64,000 nt of DNA, from positions 186,001 through 250,000 of the forward strand of contig NZ_BIFQ01000001.1 in assembly GCF_003967515.1 (NCBI RefSeq), read 5' to 3'. Below are positions 17,735 to 26,265 of the stretch, piece after piece (position 1 is the stretch's first letter; each line of letters opens with the position of its first letter). The notes under the pieces are model-generated. The model made no database searches. It was not told the DNA's origin and saw only the letters and a program-made list of their open reading frames with translations. The position numbers were made by a program, and so were the translations under genes. Source of the stretch: Dictyobacter aurantiacus (lineage in GTDB: Bacteria; Chloroflexota; Ktedonobacteria; Ktedonobacterales; Ktedonobacteraceae).

Positions 17735-17850
17735 GCGTTTCGCACCTGCGGTGCTCAGCAATCCATGGTGTGTTGGTGCATGGGGGCGCGGATGCGCCCC
17801 CATGCACCAACACACCACTTAAAAGAACCAGCGCGTCCACTGCGCGGACG
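17735..17850. repeat. Dispersed palindromic element with GGAT loop (copy 2)
   Basis: CGCACCTGCGGTGCTCAG, then a perfect 24-bp inverted repeat (17766-17789 with 17794-17817) around GGAT, then AACCAGCGCG. Order and loop are the same as in copy 1 at 9863-9990, while the arm sequence differs by paired changes that keep the palindrome. Confidence 0.75.
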
Positions 17851-17929
17851 CGCACGCCAATAAAGTGCTATAGTATACAATAGTTCGTTCTTACTACAAT
17901 ATTCCTGGGAATAAGGGGGGGTCAACAAT

Positions 17930-18655
17930 ATGAAACCTATTGTTGGTCAATATGAGTGCGTACATAGTTCGGGGGTTGGTCTGGATTACTTTACGTCCCG
18001 CATCGATCGACTGGTGCTCCAGTCAAATGGCAGTTTTGTACTGACAACGCAAACCCGGAGCCGCGCTGCCAATGCCGCTCAATCATTGCTCAAAGGGCAG
18101 CAGGTTTCACCTGCTGCGCCTGAAACGCGCATGGAAGGGACGTATACACAGCAGGATTTGCTGGTCTATCTGCAGTTTAATAACGGCGGCAGTGAACAGG
18201 CTCACCTTCCTCCTGATGGCTCTGGTATACAGGTTGGTCCGAATTACTTTACGAAAGTTTCAGATTCTACGCTGCTGCCCCCTACCCACCGGTTGCAGAA
18301 AGATATGGACGATATCGCCAAAGGGTTAAAGATCGCCAGTACGCTGGGTGGCATGGCGGTAAAAGCAGCCAAAACCATTCATGGAACAATTCAGTCGGTT
18401 CAGGAGTCTGGCAACCAGCAGCCAGCTGAATCAGCACAGCAACCCGCCGGTCCCTCAGCGGTGGCCCCGGCCAGGCCTGCTTCCGCACCTACAGCAGCGG
18501 CGGCTCCTCAGCAACCACCAGCACCACAGCGTGTCGTCAATCCCACGCCCGCTCCCCCCCCAGGGCAGCCAGAGGCCATCTTCTGCGACCAATGCGGAGC
18601 ACGCTGTCGTCCCGGCAAACGGTTCTGTAATAGCTGTGGAGCACGCCTGGCATAA
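17930..18655 (+). CDS. Protein with C-terminal zinc ribbon and Pro/Ala-rich linker
   Basis: A 241-residue protein. Residues 1-115 form a beta-rich domain of no family I recognise (begins KPIVGQYECV, contains GSFVLTTQTRS and GTYTQQDLLVYLQF, as though describing a small barrel). A short helix follows (IAKGLKIASTLGGMAVKAA, 128-146), then a low-complexity Pro/Ala/Gln linker (about 160-215) and a double-knuckle zinc ribbon at the end (CDQCGARCRPGKRFCNSCG). The GGGGGGG site before the ATG makes the start secure. Convergent with the J-domain gene. Function unknown; the ribbon suggests a protein- or nucleic-acid-binding role. Confidence 0.65.
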   Translation: MKPIVGQYECVHSSGVGLDYFTSRIDRLVLQSNGSFVLTTQTRSRAANAAQSLLKGQQVSPAAPETRMEGTYTQQDLLVYLQFNNGGSEQAHLPPDGSGIQVGPNYFTKVSDSTLLPPTHRLQKDMDDIAKGLKIASTLGGMAVKAAKTIHGTIQSVQESGNQQPAESAQQPAGPSAVAPARPASAPTAAAAPQQPPAPQRVVNPTPAPPPGQPEAIFCDQCGARCRPGKRFCNSCGARLA

Positions 18656-18678
18656 CATATCACCGCGACCTGCCTATC

Positions 18679-18963
18679 TTACCTGGCATGTTCTTTCGCC
18701 AGGTACTCATAGGCAGCAATGATACGCTGCATCTCTTTAGGATCCCCTCCACAATCCGGATGATGGCGTTTCGCCAGTTTGCGATAGCGCCGCTTAATCT
18801 GTTCCGGGGTTGCATTCGCAGGCAATCCCAACACAGCCAGAGCCTGTTGCCGCTGTACAATGGGGCGAGCGGGATTGGCACCACTCTGCCAGAACGTCCG
18901 CACCCCGATCCGTACCGCATCCCATAATAAAAAGACAAAAGATCTTGGCGGTTTTGAGCTCAT
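18679..18963 (-). CDS. Short J-domain (DnaJ-like) membrane-associated protein
   Basis: A 94-residue protein. The C-terminal half is a J domain: ALAVLGLPANATPEQIKRRYRKLAKRHHPD, with the essential HPD at 68-70, then EMQRIIAAYEYL. The first 25 residues are hydrophobic (FVFLLWDAVRIGVRTFW) and may anchor it. J domains stimulate the ATPase of DnaK-type Hsp70; the lack of Gly/Phe and zinc regions marks it as a type III co-chaperone with a specific task. The start is supported by a weak AAGAAG. No dnaK or grpE nearby. Confidence 0.8.
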   Translation of the reverse strand: MSSKPPRSFVFLLWDAVRIGVRTFWQSGANPARPIVQRQQALAVLGLPANATPEQIKRRYRKLAKRHHPDCGGDPKEMQRIIAAYEYLAKEHAR

Positions 18964-19234
18964 TTTCTTCTTTTCTACTCATCGGGCAGATGCTACTGTT
19001 ACATTTGCCTATACTATACGCTATTCTTTCACACAATGAAACGCCTATCAAGCATCACCCGTAAAATACATAGCAGGAATAGAAGTTCTATAGTATCGGA
19101 TTTCTGTAGACACCTGACTGGCTGGCTGGCCTGACATTTCATGCTATATAACTGACTATCTCTGCTGAAAACAGACCATTTCACACCGGTATTATCCCAA
19201 ATACTCTTTTACCAGCTATAAGTGAGGTGTTTCT

Positions 19235-20491
19235 ATGGCAAGTGAGAATTCGAACAAGGATAATTCACTCAAATCAACATCCAAGAATGTGATGTCTACG
19301 GCGGAAAAAAATACGAAACCGATGAAGTTGTTTTTGCGCAAGTTCAGCAATGACTGGGGAACGACCTTTTCAGGTGCACTGGCCTATAGCCTGCTAACTG
19401 CGATGCTTCCCATCGCCATTGCCATTGTAGCAATTTTAGGCTTTATCTTTATGGCTATTCCAGGCACGCAGCATAGCGCCAACATCCTGGATGCGCTCAG
19501 TAAAATCCCTGGGCTGGGTGCGGCACAGAAGGATCTGATTGCCAGTGTTACCGACCGCCTGGCCAAGTCGGCTGGCTTCCTGGCTGTTCTGGCCGTTGTG
19601 CTGGCTGTCTTTGGCGGCTCTCGCCTCTTCGTAGCCATCGAGCATGTACTGGATATCATCTATCGCGTACGCCCTCGACCTGCCTTGAGGCAAAACGCGA
19701 TCGCTATCGGCATGATGTTGATCTTTACCATCCTTGTCCCTATTATGGTCTTTGCGGCTACACTTCCTTCGATAATGCTTAATATCGTTGGTAATAATCC
19801 TGCACTAAAGGCTATTCCGTTTCTATCAACCCTGGCCGACAATCCAATCACTATTCAGGTAGGAGGCTACATCGGTGGCCTGATCGCTGCGTTTCTGTTG
19901 TTTGAAGCGATCTATATAATTGTGCCTAATCAGCGCATCAATCCCCGTAATAGCTGGCAAGGAGCTATCGTCTCGGCCGTCTTGCTAGAAATCTTTATCG
20001 CGCTGTTTCCGTTCTATACGTCTCGCTTTATGGGGAACTACCAGGGACAGATTGGCTTCGCGGTCGTGCTGCTGGTATTCTTCTACTACTTCGCGGTCAT
20101 CCTGATATTGGGCGCGGAAGTGAACGCCTTCTTCTTCGAGAAGGTTCGCCCCCTGCCCAATGACCTGGCGACCTTCGTGAGCACGATGGGTGGCAAACTC
20201 AATCAGGATCGTCCAGAGGCAGAGTCTCCAAGCCATGTCGACTCACAGCCCACGGATCGCGCCGACTACACGCATATTGCGCGCACACGCCAGCACGAAG
20301 AGAAAAATCAGCAGCGCAATATGCAGCACCAACAGCAACTTAGTCGTCGTCAGTTGAGGCAGGCACAACAGAACGAGAAAGATAAAGATAAAAATAAGCA
20401 ACCAGGCAAAGGCTCTACCACACTGGCGGTTGTCGCTGGATCATTACTGGCGATGGTCATTGAGATGTTCCGCATTCGTAGTGGCAAATAA
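19235..20491 (+). CDS. YihY/BrkB-family inner membrane protein
   Basis: A 418-residue protein with the YihY/BrkB core (about residues 30-310): FSNDWGTTFSGALAYSLLTAMLPIAIAIVAI, then about six transmembrane helices and the closing GQIGFAVVLLVFFYYFAVILILGAEVNAFF. The C-terminal 100 residues are polar and Gln/Lys-rich with a final hydrophobic segment near 395-410, an extension not usual in the family. The function of the family is unsettled despite the old RNase BN label. AGTGAGGTG precedes the ATG. Its end overlaps the convergent gene by 48 bases. Confidence 0.85.
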   Translation: MASENSNKDNSLKSTSKNVMSTAEKNTKPMKLFLRKFSNDWGTTFSGALAYSLLTAMLPIAIAIVAILGFIFMAIPGTQHSANILDALSKIPGLGAAQKDLIASVTDRLAKSAGFLAVLAVVLAVFGGSRLFVAIEHVLDIIYRVRPRPALRQNAIAIGMMLIFTILVPIMVFAATLPSIMLNIVGNNPALKAIPFLSTLADNPITIQVGGYIGGLIAAFLLFEAIYIIVPNQRINPRNSWQGAIVSAVLLEIFIALFPFYTSRFMGNYQGQIGFAVVLLVFFYYFAVILILGAEVNAFFFEKVRPLPNDLATFVSTMGGKLNQDRPEAESPSHVDSQPTDRADYTHIARTRQHEEKNQQRNMQHQQQLSRRQLRQAQQNEKDKDKNKQPGKGSTTLAVVAGSLLAMVIEMFRIRSGK

Positions 20492-21331
20492 CTGCCGCAC
20501 GACTTCCGCAGCCAGGCCGGGCCGACTCAGCCCATATGCGCAAAGAGCGGCCCCCTGCGCGGCTTCAAAGTCCGCAAGCTCGGTTTCAAGCTGAGGATAA
20601 TGAAAAAATCGATAGCGATCAGCAAAGTGATCAATGATTACTTCTTTGCGCAAGGCGGCCGGTTGTGTGGTATGATCCAGGACAACAATATCTTCAATGT
20701 GATGGATAGCCATCATAGCAGCCAGTTCTCTCGTCAGTTGTTCCAGAAGCGCCTGCCTCTCTACATCTTTTCTCTTCTGACTATCCACTTCTCTGCAATC
20801 CGCCACCGGCAATACCTTCCATTCACCAGATCCATCCACCAGCTGTCCATGTTGTAAAACCACCAGCCGATAGGCATTGTCCAGCAATTCCAGGTAGTAG
20901 AAGGTAAGCTCTAACCATGGAGCATCTTGCATCCTCATCTGATAGAGCAGATAGGCGATGTGGCATATGCTAGCGGCTGAACCGAGACTCGGGCGCATGG
21001 CGCGCTTATGTGCTGCGATTGTGGGTAAATATTGAACAGAAGGCAAAAGATGCCCCTGCAGAGAAAGGGGGAGAAGAAACGAGGCTGCATCTTCACAAAT
21101 TTGCTCTCCCATTACTGGTTCATCACGCCATTGAGCCAGAGACATAAACCTGTTTTCGCCAGACGTGGCAACCGCGATGCTGATATCAGGATAACGGAAA
21201 CACGCTTGTTGTAGATAGGTCTGCAGCACACCATCATCCTGAAAATGCTTCCATTCTAAGGGAGTTTCATCCTGTGCCAGGCAGATTCTCCAGTCCGCGG
21301 GTAGACAATCGATACCCATATACACACCCAT
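20444..21331 (-). CDS. DUF1464-like (predicted ASKHA/butyrate kinase-like) protein
   Basis: A 295-residue protein beginning MGVYMGIDCLPADWRICLAQD, a beta-hairpin start like that of actin/hexokinase-fold proteins, with ELLDNAYRLVVLQHGQLVDGSG in the middle and GAALCAYGLSRPGLAAEVVR near the end. I read this as DUF1464, a group with an actin/hexokinase-like fold of unproven activity, but this is from pattern memory and only moderately sure. Tail-to-tail overlap of 48 bases with the YihY-type gene. The start lies 272 bases from the divergent histidine kinase. Confidence 0.5.
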   Translation of the reverse strand: MGVYMGIDCLPADWRICLAQDETPLEWKHFQDDGVLQTYLQQACFRYPDISIAVATSGENRFMSLAQWRDEPVMGEQICEDAASFLLPLSLQGHLLPSVQYLPTIAAHKRAMRPSLGSAASICHIAYLLYQMRMQDAPWLELTFYYLELLDNAYRLVVLQHGQLVDGSGEWKVLPVADCREVDSQKRKDVERQALLEQLTRELAAMMAIHHIEDIVVLDHTTQPAALRKEVIIDHFADRYRFFHYPQLETELADFEAAQGAALCAYGLSRPGLAAEVVRQLFATTNAEHLNDHRQ

Positions 21332-21603
21332 AACGTCTCCTCATTTGACCTCTTACAGCGTTCGCTCACCGTGCCGGTGTCGTGGCGGTATTATAGCATG
21401 CACGCAATAATACCACCACGATACCAGCATGGCGTCAGATCCTTTTGACCGCATTGGCGCATTTCTTGACGCGAAGTAGATGAATCTGCTACACTTTGAC
21501 TCAACAAGACAAAACCTCGTACAGACATGGTTTGCACCGTTGCTGGCAATACATCTCCCTGTCTTTATGCTTTGATAGCATTTCTTATAAGAGGTCAACA
21601 TAT

Positions 21604-24522
21604 ATGCAAAGTAAACGTTTCTCATCTGCGGATAGCCAGGAGCAGAACCGCCTACGCAAAGCTTTGCGCGAAAGTGAACTTTTACGAGATTTGGCAGAAT
21701 TATTGGCCTCTTCATTGGATCCCACGCGCATTCTGCAGGTGCTTGTAAGGCGCGCTACCGAGGTCTGTGACGTCTCTCGCTGCACGGTCTGGCTCCTCGA
21801 TGATTCCCACACCACATTTCTTCCATCCGCCTATCATATGTCAACCCTCAATATTAAAAGCAATGTTCTGCAGGCCGCCGACCGCGTGTGGCGCCATAGC
21901 TCGATCTCCTTTGAGAATCCCGTCATCCAGCAATTATTACGTGCCAATGGCTTGCTCTCCCTCCCCGATCTTTCCACCGAGACATCCATGCTGCCGCTGG
22001 CGGAAAAGTTTTTTGTACGCTCGGTCTTACTGGTCGCGCTTATTCGCGAGGATCGGCCGGTCGGCATGATGTCGCTCGATAATCCGGGACGGTGTACAGA
22101 ATTTAGCCATGATCAGCTACAGATGGCGCGTGCGATCGGCCAGCAGGCCGCGGTAGCTATTGATAATGCGCGTCTCTACCAGGAAGCTCAAATAGAGCGC
22201 AAGCGCGCGGAACGATTGATTGAAAGAGCACAATCTATTTATCAAGTCGCTATGGCGGTCAATTCCGGTGACGAGCTTCCCGATGTACTGGAAGTTGCTG
22301 TCCAACATCTCGCGCGAGGACTCCACACAGACCAGGCTGCCATTGCTCTGCTTGAGCACAATCAACTGGTACTCACGAATCGCTCCTGCCTTCCACTCGT
22401 GTCCAACGCGCCTGCCGCCCTGATCTCAACCTTTGAGAATTGCTGCGCTGCAATCAGTCAACAATATCCTGTATTTATACATCAAGAGCAGCTCACGCGG
22501 GCTGAACAATCCTGGTTTGAGCACCTGAAGATGCACAATATCCTGATCATTCCCTTACTGGTTGGCGGAACACATTATCAGCTAACACATCAGCAGGAAT
22601 GCACTCCCAGCCATGATAAACATTGTGTCGGCTTTGCATTCGTCAATTACAGTCAGACACCCAGGCCGCCTTCTTCAGGATATCTCGCCTTTGCGCAAGA
22701 TATCGCCGCCCATTGCGCACTTGCTATTGAGAAAGCACACCACCTGGCCGAGTCACAAAGGGTGCAAGCCCTGGCCAACGAACGGGCAAATACCCTGAAC
22801 GCAGTGTTCAACGCTATGACCGAGGGACTGATCGTATGCGATACGCAGGGCAAGGTCATGCTCAGCAATGAAAACGCTGAACGCTTTCTGGGACTCACCG
22901 GCAAGACACAAAAGCAACTCGCGGACTATCTTCAACATCATCCAGTCTATACACTCACAGGCCAACAAATTGCCCCCGAGCACTTTCCACTTACCAGGGC
23001 GTTGCACGGCGAACGCGTCCGTGGTGAACGTTACCTGGATACATCCCATGATGGAAGCGAGCAGGCTATCGAGGTCAATATTGAGCCACTACTCGATAAC
23101 AACCTGCAAAAGATTGGTATCGTCAGTGCCTTTCGTGACATTACTGAACAGGTCCGGGTCGAACGCCGCATTCGCCGTGCTCTGGACACCATGCTGCACG
23201 CGGCTGAAGCGGTATCAGGCCTTACCGATATCAAGGAGATCCTCTATCGCGTCCTCGCGATGACGCTGACCGCCCTCAATTGCGAGCGCGGTGTAGTGCA
23301 GATCTATCAGGAAGAGCAGCAGGACTTCGTACCTCTTCTCGCCATTGGCTTTGTGGAAGACGAGGCTAGAGCCTGGTTGGATGAACACGCGGGCTGGTTT
23401 TCACCAGACGCGAATCACCATCATGGCATTCAGGAGCAGTTGAGAGAGGGGCATGCAACCCTGGTAAGCGAAGAGCATGTCATATCAGCGCAGGAGCACT
23501 CTGACATCATCAATCAGACTCTGGTACTGGCTACTCCGATCACGCACAATAAACACTTGCTCGGTATGATGCTGCTCGATCGCTCAACTTACTATAAGAA
23601 AGCCACCTCCCGCACGCCCGGCGCGACCCGCCCTCTTCCTGCACCAGGCTTTAATGCCTGGGATATGGCCGTGGTCGAAGGGATCGCGCAGTTTGCGGCT
23701 CTGGCCATTGAGCAGACACGCTGGCAACAAGAAGCAGAAATAGCTCGGACCAATGAAGCGACGATGCGGGAATCCAACGCGCTTAAGGATGAGTTTTTGG
23801 CCATTACGGCCCATGAGTTTCGCACCCCTCTGACCATTATTCTGGCCCATAGCCAGATGATGTCCCGCTTGCTTGGAAAAGCCGTGGAGGTGGTACCGGA
23901 GCTCAAAGAGCGCCTCAATGAAAGTATTTCATACATTGAGGAGCAGACGCGCCAACTGACAAATATCGTCAACACGTTTTTAGAGGTGACGCGGCTTAAT
24001 CGTGGACAAATAGAGCTCAACTCTGAAGAGCTCAATCTGGCCGATCTCTTGAAGGAAGCGGTCCATAGTCAGAGCGCGACTTCGTCTATACATCATATTA
24101 GCCTGAATATAACCAGGGCCCATAAACCATATATTATACGCGGCGATCGCGCCCGGCTTCAGCAAATTTTTGTTAATCTGCTTCAAAACGCCATTAAGTA
24201 TAGTCCCGATGGCGGCCCCATTACCATCACGATAGCTCAGACTCAGCGCAATGGCGCAACACCTCAGATCGAGGTGACAGTCGCCGATAAGGGCATCGGC
24301 GTCCCGGTGCAGGCGCAGCAGCATCTTTTTGAGCGCTTCTATCGCGCTCCCAACATCAGCCATAGCCAGGCCCGTGGAGTTGGACTCGGTCTCTATGTGG
24401 TCGCGGAGTTTTTACGCCTGCACAATGGTACCATTGAAGTAGAGAGTAGTGGCATCGCTGGCGAAGGAAGCCGTTTTACAGTCAAACTGCCACGCTTTGA
24501 AAAAGATTCCTCTTCGGCATAA
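21604..24522 (+). CDS. Sensor histidine kinase, GAF-GAF-PAS-GAF-HisKA-HATPase
   Basis: A 972-residue, apparently soluble kinase with no transmembrane helix. GAF 1 spans about 20-190 (LLASSLDPTRILQVLVRRA), GAF 2 about 205-400, a PAS domain about 405-515 (FNAMTEGLIVCDTQGKVMLSNENAERFLG), GAF 3 about 525-720. HisKA follows with phospho-acceptor His737 (AITAHEFRTPL), then the HATPase with N box LLQNAIKYSP, DKGIGVP, FERFYRA and GVGLGLYVV. ATG 21604 follows AGAGGTCAACATAT; an upstream in-frame ATG at 21496 lacks a site. No response regulator gene is adjacent, so it is an orphan kinase; the ligands of the GAF domains cannot be predicted. Convergent with the acyltransferase gene. Confidence 0.9.
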   Translation: MQSKRFSSADSQEQNRLRKALRESELLRDLAELLASSLDPTRILQVLVRRATEVCDVSRCTVWLLDDSHTTFLPSAYHMSTLNIKSNVLQAADRVWRHSSISFENPVIQQLLRANGLLSLPDLSTETSMLPLAEKFFVRSVLLVALIREDRPVGMMSLDNPGRCTEFSHDQLQMARAIGQQAAVAIDNARLYQEAQIERKRAERLIERAQSIYQVAMAVNSGDELPDVLEVAVQHLARGLHTDQAAIALLEHNQLVLTNRSCLPLVSNAPAALISTFENCCAAISQQYPVFIHQEQLTRAEQSWFEHLKMHNILIIPLLVGGTHYQLTHQQECTPSHDKHCVGFAFVNYSQTPRPPSSGYLAFAQDIAAHCALAIEKAHHLAESQRVQALANERANTLNAVFNAMTEGLIVCDTQGKVMLSNENAERFLGLTGKTQKQLADYLQHHPVYTLTGQQIAPEHFPLTRALHGERVRGERYLDTSHDGSEQAIEVNIEPLLDNNLQKIGIVSAFRDITEQVRVERRIRRALDTMLHAAEAVSGLTDIKEILYRVLAMTLTALNCERGVVQIYQEEQQDFVPLLAIGFVEDEARAWLDEHAGWFSPDANHHHGIQEQLREGHATLVSEEHVISAQEHSDIINQTLVLATPITHNKHLLGMMLLDRSTYYKKATSRTPGATRPLPAPGFNAWDMAVVEGIAQFAALAIEQTRWQQEAEIARTNEATMRESNALKDEFLAITAHEFRTPLTIILAHSQMMSRLLGKAVEVVPELKERLNESISYIEEQTRQLTNIVNTFLEVTRLNRGQIELNSEELNLADLLKEAVHSQSATSSIHHISLNITRAHKPYIIRGDRARLQQIFVNLLQNAIKYSPDGGPITITIAQTQRNGATPQIEVTVADKGIGVPVQAQQHLFERFYRAPNISHSQARGVGLGLYVVAEFLRLHNGTIEVESSGIAGEGSRFTVKLPRFEKDSSSA

Positions 24523-24573
24523 ATACATTCCCAAAACCATCAATACCCAATCCACGGCCCGCCACATTCACAA

Positions 24574-26043
24574 TTATATGGCGTTTTTGGTACTTGAGGA
24601 TGAGCCAGAGAGTGCCATCGGCATCTTTCTGGCAGGCGCTGGCTCTTGTATAGTGATGGTCTCAAGCTTGCGTGGCGTGCGCTCAATACGTTTGCATAAT
24701 TTTTCACCCAGGCGCATACCTGGAAGTTCCACCCAGCGATACAGTGTAAATGCTAGCGGGATCGTCGTCACCCCTACCCACAACACATAGACGATATATT
24801 GTGCCGTACCGCTCCAACCCAGATTCTGAAATCGTGGCAAGAGCGCACTCAAAAAATAAATAACAAATGGATCATGCCACATGTACAGGCTAAACGAAAC
24901 GAACCCGATCCAGCGCAATGGCGCCCATTCGAATGGCCTCTGCAGCCAACGCGAACCATGCAAAATGGCGAACAAGATAACACCATAGGCAATAGAAAAA
25001 CCATCCTGCATAACAATATCACGATAGCTTTCCATAAAGTCCTGGTAGGGATCAAGAAAATGAAAGGCGCGATGAATCATGTAGATCACATAATAATGCC
25101 AGATATTGACCACAAATAATAGAACCAACCCTACCAGGAGCATAAAAGGGCTGTAGCGCTCCAGGCGCCGCTTGCACCTGCCTGCATCAGGCGCGTTGTG
25201 CAGATATACATACAACATGCACACAAACATACCAATCGCGAATGACTCGAAAAACTTACCAACCGTCCCAAAGATGTATGGCCGGAGCATCTGTGCGAAG
25301 CTATATGGCACAACAGCATCTAATTGATGCGTATCGGCCAGCTTAAATCCCCAGTAACGCGTCAGAAATCCCCAGGCCAGTAAGAGGATTAAGCATAAAC
25401 TCATCTTGAACAGGCGCAGACGCAGCGATCCGCCACGTACTACGCGACCCATCAGCCAGGCGACCAATGGCAGAAGCAGATAAAATTGAAACTCGATGGC
25501 CAGCGTCCAGAAAGGAGCATTCAACTGCTGATAGGTAGCCGGGAAATCCATGCGAAACGTCAGAAAAAGCAACACTTTATCCCAATTAGCGGCACGTAGA
25601 TAGTCAGGACTGAGGTAAAGAAGCATCAAAAAGAGGGCGACATAATAACCGGGCAGGATACGAAATATGCGGCGGATATAAAAGCGCCTCAAAGAGGGCC
25701 AATCACCATCAAACAACATGGCTTTGGCATAGGGGAGAAAAAGCAGAAAACCCGACAGGAGAAAAAAAAGCAGCACCCCTGTCTCACCAATCAAAGCCAG
25801 CGAGCTTACCATAGCTCCGAAGTTGTCTAAAAAGGGAGACCAGACATGACCAACATAGGCCCAGAGATTTAAGTGAAAGCTGACCACACCCAGGCAGGCG
25901 AGAGCTCGAACGCCATCCAGCGCATAAATTGTTTTTTTCTGCTTACCATCCTCAAGCGAAAAGGTCACAGACTGGCTCCATGCACGCATGCTGCGCATAA
26001 GATCATGAGCAATGGGCATTAATGATGCCTTCCACCACCACAT
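24574..26043 (-). CDS. Acyltransferase 3 family membrane protein (OafA/YrhL-like)
   Basis: A 489-residue integral membrane acyltransferase. It begins its core with YALDGVRALACLGVVSFHLNLW near residue 40, holding the conserved Arg and His of the family, then about ten helices with FFLLSGFLLFLPYAKAM, YIRRIFRILPGYYVAL and the LNAPFWTLAIEFQFYLLLPL motif. Such enzymes O-acetylate surface sugars, lipids or antibiotics with acyl-CoA. The extra C-terminal OafA esterase domain is missing. AAAGGATG lies about 11 bases before the ATG. It is a lone gene with no polysaccharide cluster around it, so the acceptor is unknown. Confidence 0.87.
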   Translation of the reverse strand: MWWWKASLMPIAHDLMRSMRAWSQSVTFSLEDGKQKKTIYALDGVRALACLGVVSFHLNLWAYVGHVWSPFLDNFGAMVSSLALIGETGVLLFFLLSGFLLFLPYAKAMLFDGDWPSLRRFYIRRIFRILPGYYVALFLMLLYLSPDYLRAANWDKVLLFLTFRMDFPATYQQLNAPFWTLAIEFQFYLLLPLVAWLMGRVVRGGSLRLRLFKMSLCLILLLAWGFLTRYWGFKLADTHQLDAVVPYSFAQMLRPYIFGTVGKFFESFAIGMFVCMLYVYLHNAPDAGRCKRRLERYSPFMLLVGLVLLFVVNIWHYYVIYMIHRAFHFLDPYQDFMESYRDIVMQDGFSIAYGVILFAILHGSRWLQRPFEWAPLRWIGFVSFSLYMWHDPFVIYFLSALLPRFQNLGWSGTAQYIVYVLWVGVTTIPLAFTLYRWVELPGMRLGEKLCKRIERTPRKLETITIQEPAPARKMPMALSGSSSSTKNAI

Positions 26044-26194
26044 CTCAGTACCATCCTTTACACAACCTTGATCTTACATCACACATTTTAACTTCATTTT
26101 TATTTTAAAGCATGCGAAAAATTTTCTCGATATGAAACGGTCACAGCAGCAGGAAAACATGTTGTTGTTTATGAGGTAATGCAACAGAGATCAT

Positions 26195-26225
26195 GAAAAA
26201 AAGGGCTAGCCCTGCGGCTAACCCC
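26195..26225 (-). terminator. Intrinsic terminator after the disordered protein gene
   Basis: On the minus strand GGGTTAGCC pairs with GGCTAGCCC (one G-T) and is followed directly by seven Ts, about 45 bases after the stop at 26266. Confidence 0.82.
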
Positions 26226-26265
26226 ATCCATGCACTCTGCATGACACAGTAGTCAGGTGTGCAAT

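Larger units (their letters stand above)
17372..17929. other. Repeat-rich intergenic region
   Basis: About 560 bases between the divergent topoisomerase and zinc-ribbon genes. From 17640 to 17850 it holds two members of the dispersed repeat family. A 119-codon open frame on the minus strand across these repeats resembles the frame across the repeat at 9791-10000 only because both cover the repeat; it is not called as a gene. The remaining sequence shows nothing clear. Confidence 0.55.

Noticed and set aside
17496..17855. 119-codon minus-strand frame resembling the frame at 9791-10000
   Set aside because: The likeness comes from the shared palindromic repeat that both frames cross; there is no ribosome-binding site and no protein pattern.
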